64,000 nt of DNA from Promerops cafer (lineage: Eukaryota > Chordata > Aves > Passeriformes > Nectariniidae): assembly GCA_013398275.1 (NCBI GenBank), contig VZSE01006234.1:161909-225908 (forward strand), in the 5' to 3' direction. Position numbers and translations under genes: made by a program. Of this stretch, positions 62,201 to 64,000 are shown one piece after another. How positions within the stretch are numbered: position 1 is the first letter of the stretch; every line of letters starts with the position of its first letter. A model generated the notes under the pieces. That model worked only from the letters and a program-made list of their open reading frames with translations, had not been told where the DNA came from and ran no database searches.

Positions 62201-64000
62201 GTTACTGAAGTAGTCAGTGGTTTGCAGCTCTGTGTCTCAAGGCAGAGTGAACGTTTAGAGCTGAGCAGGCCGGCAAGAGTCTGTCAGAAAGCAATGAAGT
62301 GCTAATGACCTGCTATAGCTGGCTGTTTCTTCACCCTAACTGTACGGGGCAAATGAAACCAGAGGTTAAGCCACTGGCTGGAGGTCACCCTGGCTCAGCA
62401 GCATAAGAAATTTCTGGCTTTTGTCTCAGTTATCAGACTGTACTTCTGACTGGAGAGGAAAAGGACTAGGGAAAGCGGAAGGAACTGGATAAACTACAAC
62501 TGGTGTGTTAAGTCCAAAATAAAAAGAAGTGTGGTCTGCAGAAATGAATAAAACAGTGAAACAGATGCAAAGCAAATAAGAGGGAACTGGGAGCAGCTAA
62601 AATTATGGCACCATCATTTTTATTTGTTTATGAATTGCATTATGAAGTGAGCAAATAAAAGGAAAATGCTAGATGGGCTGCCTTGGAAGGATTTAGCATA
62701 TTTCCTTGTGATATCTCTGTTAAGAAAGTTCATTTAAATTGGCTGAGCATAGGATCTGGTATGCTGGAATCAAATCATAAGTAGAAGTAAGGAACTAATG
62801 GTAACTGTGGGAGGAGATGTCTTGATGAGATGCTAATGCAGCTTCTGACTAAGACCTTAAAATGATGGTCTGGATGACAGAGTGAAAATCATTTAGAGGA
62901 AATTGAATTTTGTTTACAGGCACCAAAAAATAACCCACAAAACAACTGGGATGTGGGGGTAAAAGTTAAAGAAAGTATGGGTAGGATATAATAAAAGAAG
63001 CTTCATCTTAGAATAATGCAAGATAGTATGCCTGGGAAAAAACAAAAACAAACAACTTAGAGATTTAACATCTCATGGGAAGGAAAAAACTTGGAAATAG
63101 GAGTCCTAAGAGGAGAGAAGAAACACACTGTATTTTAAAACCTGTGAGATTTGGGACTCTGTAAGAGGGATCAGATTAGGCTGACAAGTTAAGCCTCATT
63201 ACAAAGATCAAGTATAAATTCCATTGGACTTGTATGCATTGACTATAAATATGTCCCTAGTCCCTTACCTAACACCTACTCTGGAGCAGTTTTGCATGGG
63301 TGGCTTTTTAAACAGGCTGTGACCTTCACTGTGAGCAACAAGAAATAATCCTTAAAATCGTATATCAGGAACTGAAGTGGCAACGATGCTTTGTCTCAGA
63401 GGAAGACTTAGCAGTGACTCAGATATGTTGCTTTTGTTCTCTCTATCAAATAGTCTGGAATAATCTCCCAAAGGAAAGTAGGAAACCTAAGTGCTTGGTA
63501 TTTTCAAGCTGAGCTGATCAAAGTCATGACCTGTCTAAGACCTTGCTCTACAGAAGCCAAAGCTGATGGGAGGAAAAAGAATCACCTATCTGATTGTGGC
63601 CAGGTGTATCTCCTATAATTTTATTCCTTCAAAGGAAGGATTTTTAAATTTTAAAAATCAAACTTCAGTTCTTCTCTATCAGGAAAAAATTCATAAAATT
63701 GTATTTCCTGATCCTTACTATTTCCCTCATTCTCTTCAGGTTTCCTCTGTCTCCTTCAATAGACTCCTGGTCTTTTCTCCTAACCTTCTACATTGTGGAG
63801 CATTTCTGACTGCTCAGGCCACAGCTGAGCAGCTGGTACTTACCCAGGAGAACCAGAGAGTCTGGGTTGACCCTGTACTCCGTCTGGTAGGACAGGCTGC
63901 CCGAGCTGTTGAAGCTGGTGGAGAGCTCTTGGTGGAGCACTGTGTTTACCCTCTCAGCACTTGCCTCCTTCTGCTGGCTCTCAGGGATTTGGAGGGTGAA
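50730..64000 (-). CDS. TMPRSS6: Transmembrane serine protease 6 (matriptase-2), all but N-terminus
   Basis: Type II membrane serine protease of hepatocytes; it cleaves hemojuvelin, lowering BMP signalling and hepcidin, so it promotes iron uptake. Fourteen coding exons are seen, in gene order: 64000-63844 (runs past the edge), 61127-61086, 60243-60039, 59707-59571, 59364-59252, 58780-58671, 57594-57449, 56534-56436, 54490-54377, 54091-53975, 53240-53072, 52671-52400, 51719-51583, 50888-50730 (TGA). All phases join, giving 658 residues of an expected 800 or so. Domains in order: SEA (C-terminal part), two CUB, three LDL-receptor class A, trypsin-like protease. The activation site is SRIVGG; the triad is His in SAAHC, Asp in HDYDVALL and Ser in GDSGGP; KKDACQ supplies the trypsin-type S1 Asp. 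Many blocks equal the human protein (for example GRWFLAGLVSWG). The cytoplasmic, transmembrane and early SEA exons lie right of the window. Confidence 0.97.
53975..56534 (-). other. TMPRSS6 three LDL-receptor class A repeats
   Basis: One repeat per exon: 56534-56436 (CPGEFLC ... CPNGLDERNC), 54490-54377 (CPAKFQC ... CVNGSDEEHC) and 54091-53975 (CSPFTYRC ... CEDLSDENHC). The calcium-site acidic motif DE is kept in all three. All three exons start with two carried bases and end with one, so they are symmetric and could be skipped without breaking frame. Confidence 0.94.
57449..59364 (-). other. TMPRSS6 second CUB domain exons
   Basis: Exons 59364-59252, 58780-58671 and 57594-57449. They encode CEVNITLRES (an N-glycosylation NIT), HYPSYYSPNTQCTWHM, VPSLDYGVTLWFDAYAL, then RLCGLRTLQAYAERIPV. 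The donor at 58670 (GTGTGT) is weak but phase and homology support it. Confidence 0.92.
59571..60243 (-). other. TMPRSS6 first CUB domain exons
   Basis: Exons 60243-60039 and 59707-59571. They encode CYRYSYVQ, SSCLWHLHG, DCRDRLAMYDAAGP and YGCSRQEPIVEVL, then WKKAMYSYYDPFIL, with the paired cysteines of a CUB fold. Confidence 0.92.
61086..64000 (-). other. TMPRSS6 SEA-domain exons (partial)
   Basis: Exon 64000-63844 encodes FTLQIPESQQ through NPDSLVLL, and the 42-nt exon 61127-61086 encodes ESSVKDIVVLKSTLG. They match human FVLQIPE and EASVKDIAALNSTLG. The human Asn-X-Thr in NSTLG is lost (KSTLG), although NSS in the preceding exon keeps a possible glycosylation site. The 2.7-kb intron between them has no recognised feature. 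Confidence 0.9.

Noticed and set aside
63639..63659. Inverted repeat GATTTTTAA...TTAAAAATC
   Set aside because: Only 9-bp A/T-rich arms; expected by chance at this size.
1..64000. CRISPR arrays, operons, bacterial or phage systems
   Set aside because: The sequence is vertebrate nuclear DNA with spliced genes; no such structure is present.

Overview
This is a stretch of bird nuclear genome, probably a neoavian and perhaps a passerine. The evidence is intron-split vertebrate genes with GT/AG junctions, truncated CR1 LINE ends with the TTCTGTGATTCTGTGA-type terminus, and a degenerate LTR of a family I recognise as abundant in bird genomes. I cannot name the species.

Gene order from left to right is CSF2RB (+, 3' half only), TST (-), MPST (+), KCTD17 (+), TMPRSS6 (-, 5' end lies past the right edge). 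This is the order I know from human 22q12.3, except that I found no exon of CIMIP4/TEX33, which in human lies between CSF2RB and TST. I rebuilt all five reading frames exon by exon; every junction kept phase.

Region by region: 1-3343 holds the transmembrane, box-1 and cytoplasmic exons of the IL-3/IL-5/GM-CSF receptor common beta chain. 3344-24400 is a gene-poor interval with a solo LTR near 9.9-10.5 kb and an old CR1-like fragment near 23 kb. 24.4-35.9 kb holds the two paralogous sulfurtransferases TST (rhodanese) and MPST, head to head around one CpG-rich promoter near 33.2-33.5 kb. 35.9-41.3 kb is intergenic, with CR1 and T/G-rich repeats. 41.3-49.3 kb is KCTD17, a Cullin-3 adaptor, whose CpG-rich upstream region carries four ZNF143/SBS-type motifs. 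49.7-64 kb is TMPRSS6 (matriptase-2), converging tail to tail on KCTD17, with a CA microsatellite in its probable 3' UTR.

TST and MPST act together in cyanide detoxification and sulfane-sulfur/H2S metabolism. The other genes are neighbours by conserved synteny and do not form a pathway: CSF2RB is haematopoietic signalling, KCTD17 ubiquitin-ligase targeting and TMPRSS6 hepatic iron control through hemojuvelin and hepcidin.

I saw no undescribed multi-gene system. The least explained sequence signals are two perfect inverted repeats (22-bp and 17-bp arms) in the TST intron, the ZNF143-motif cluster at KCTD17, and an unusual residue block in MPST.
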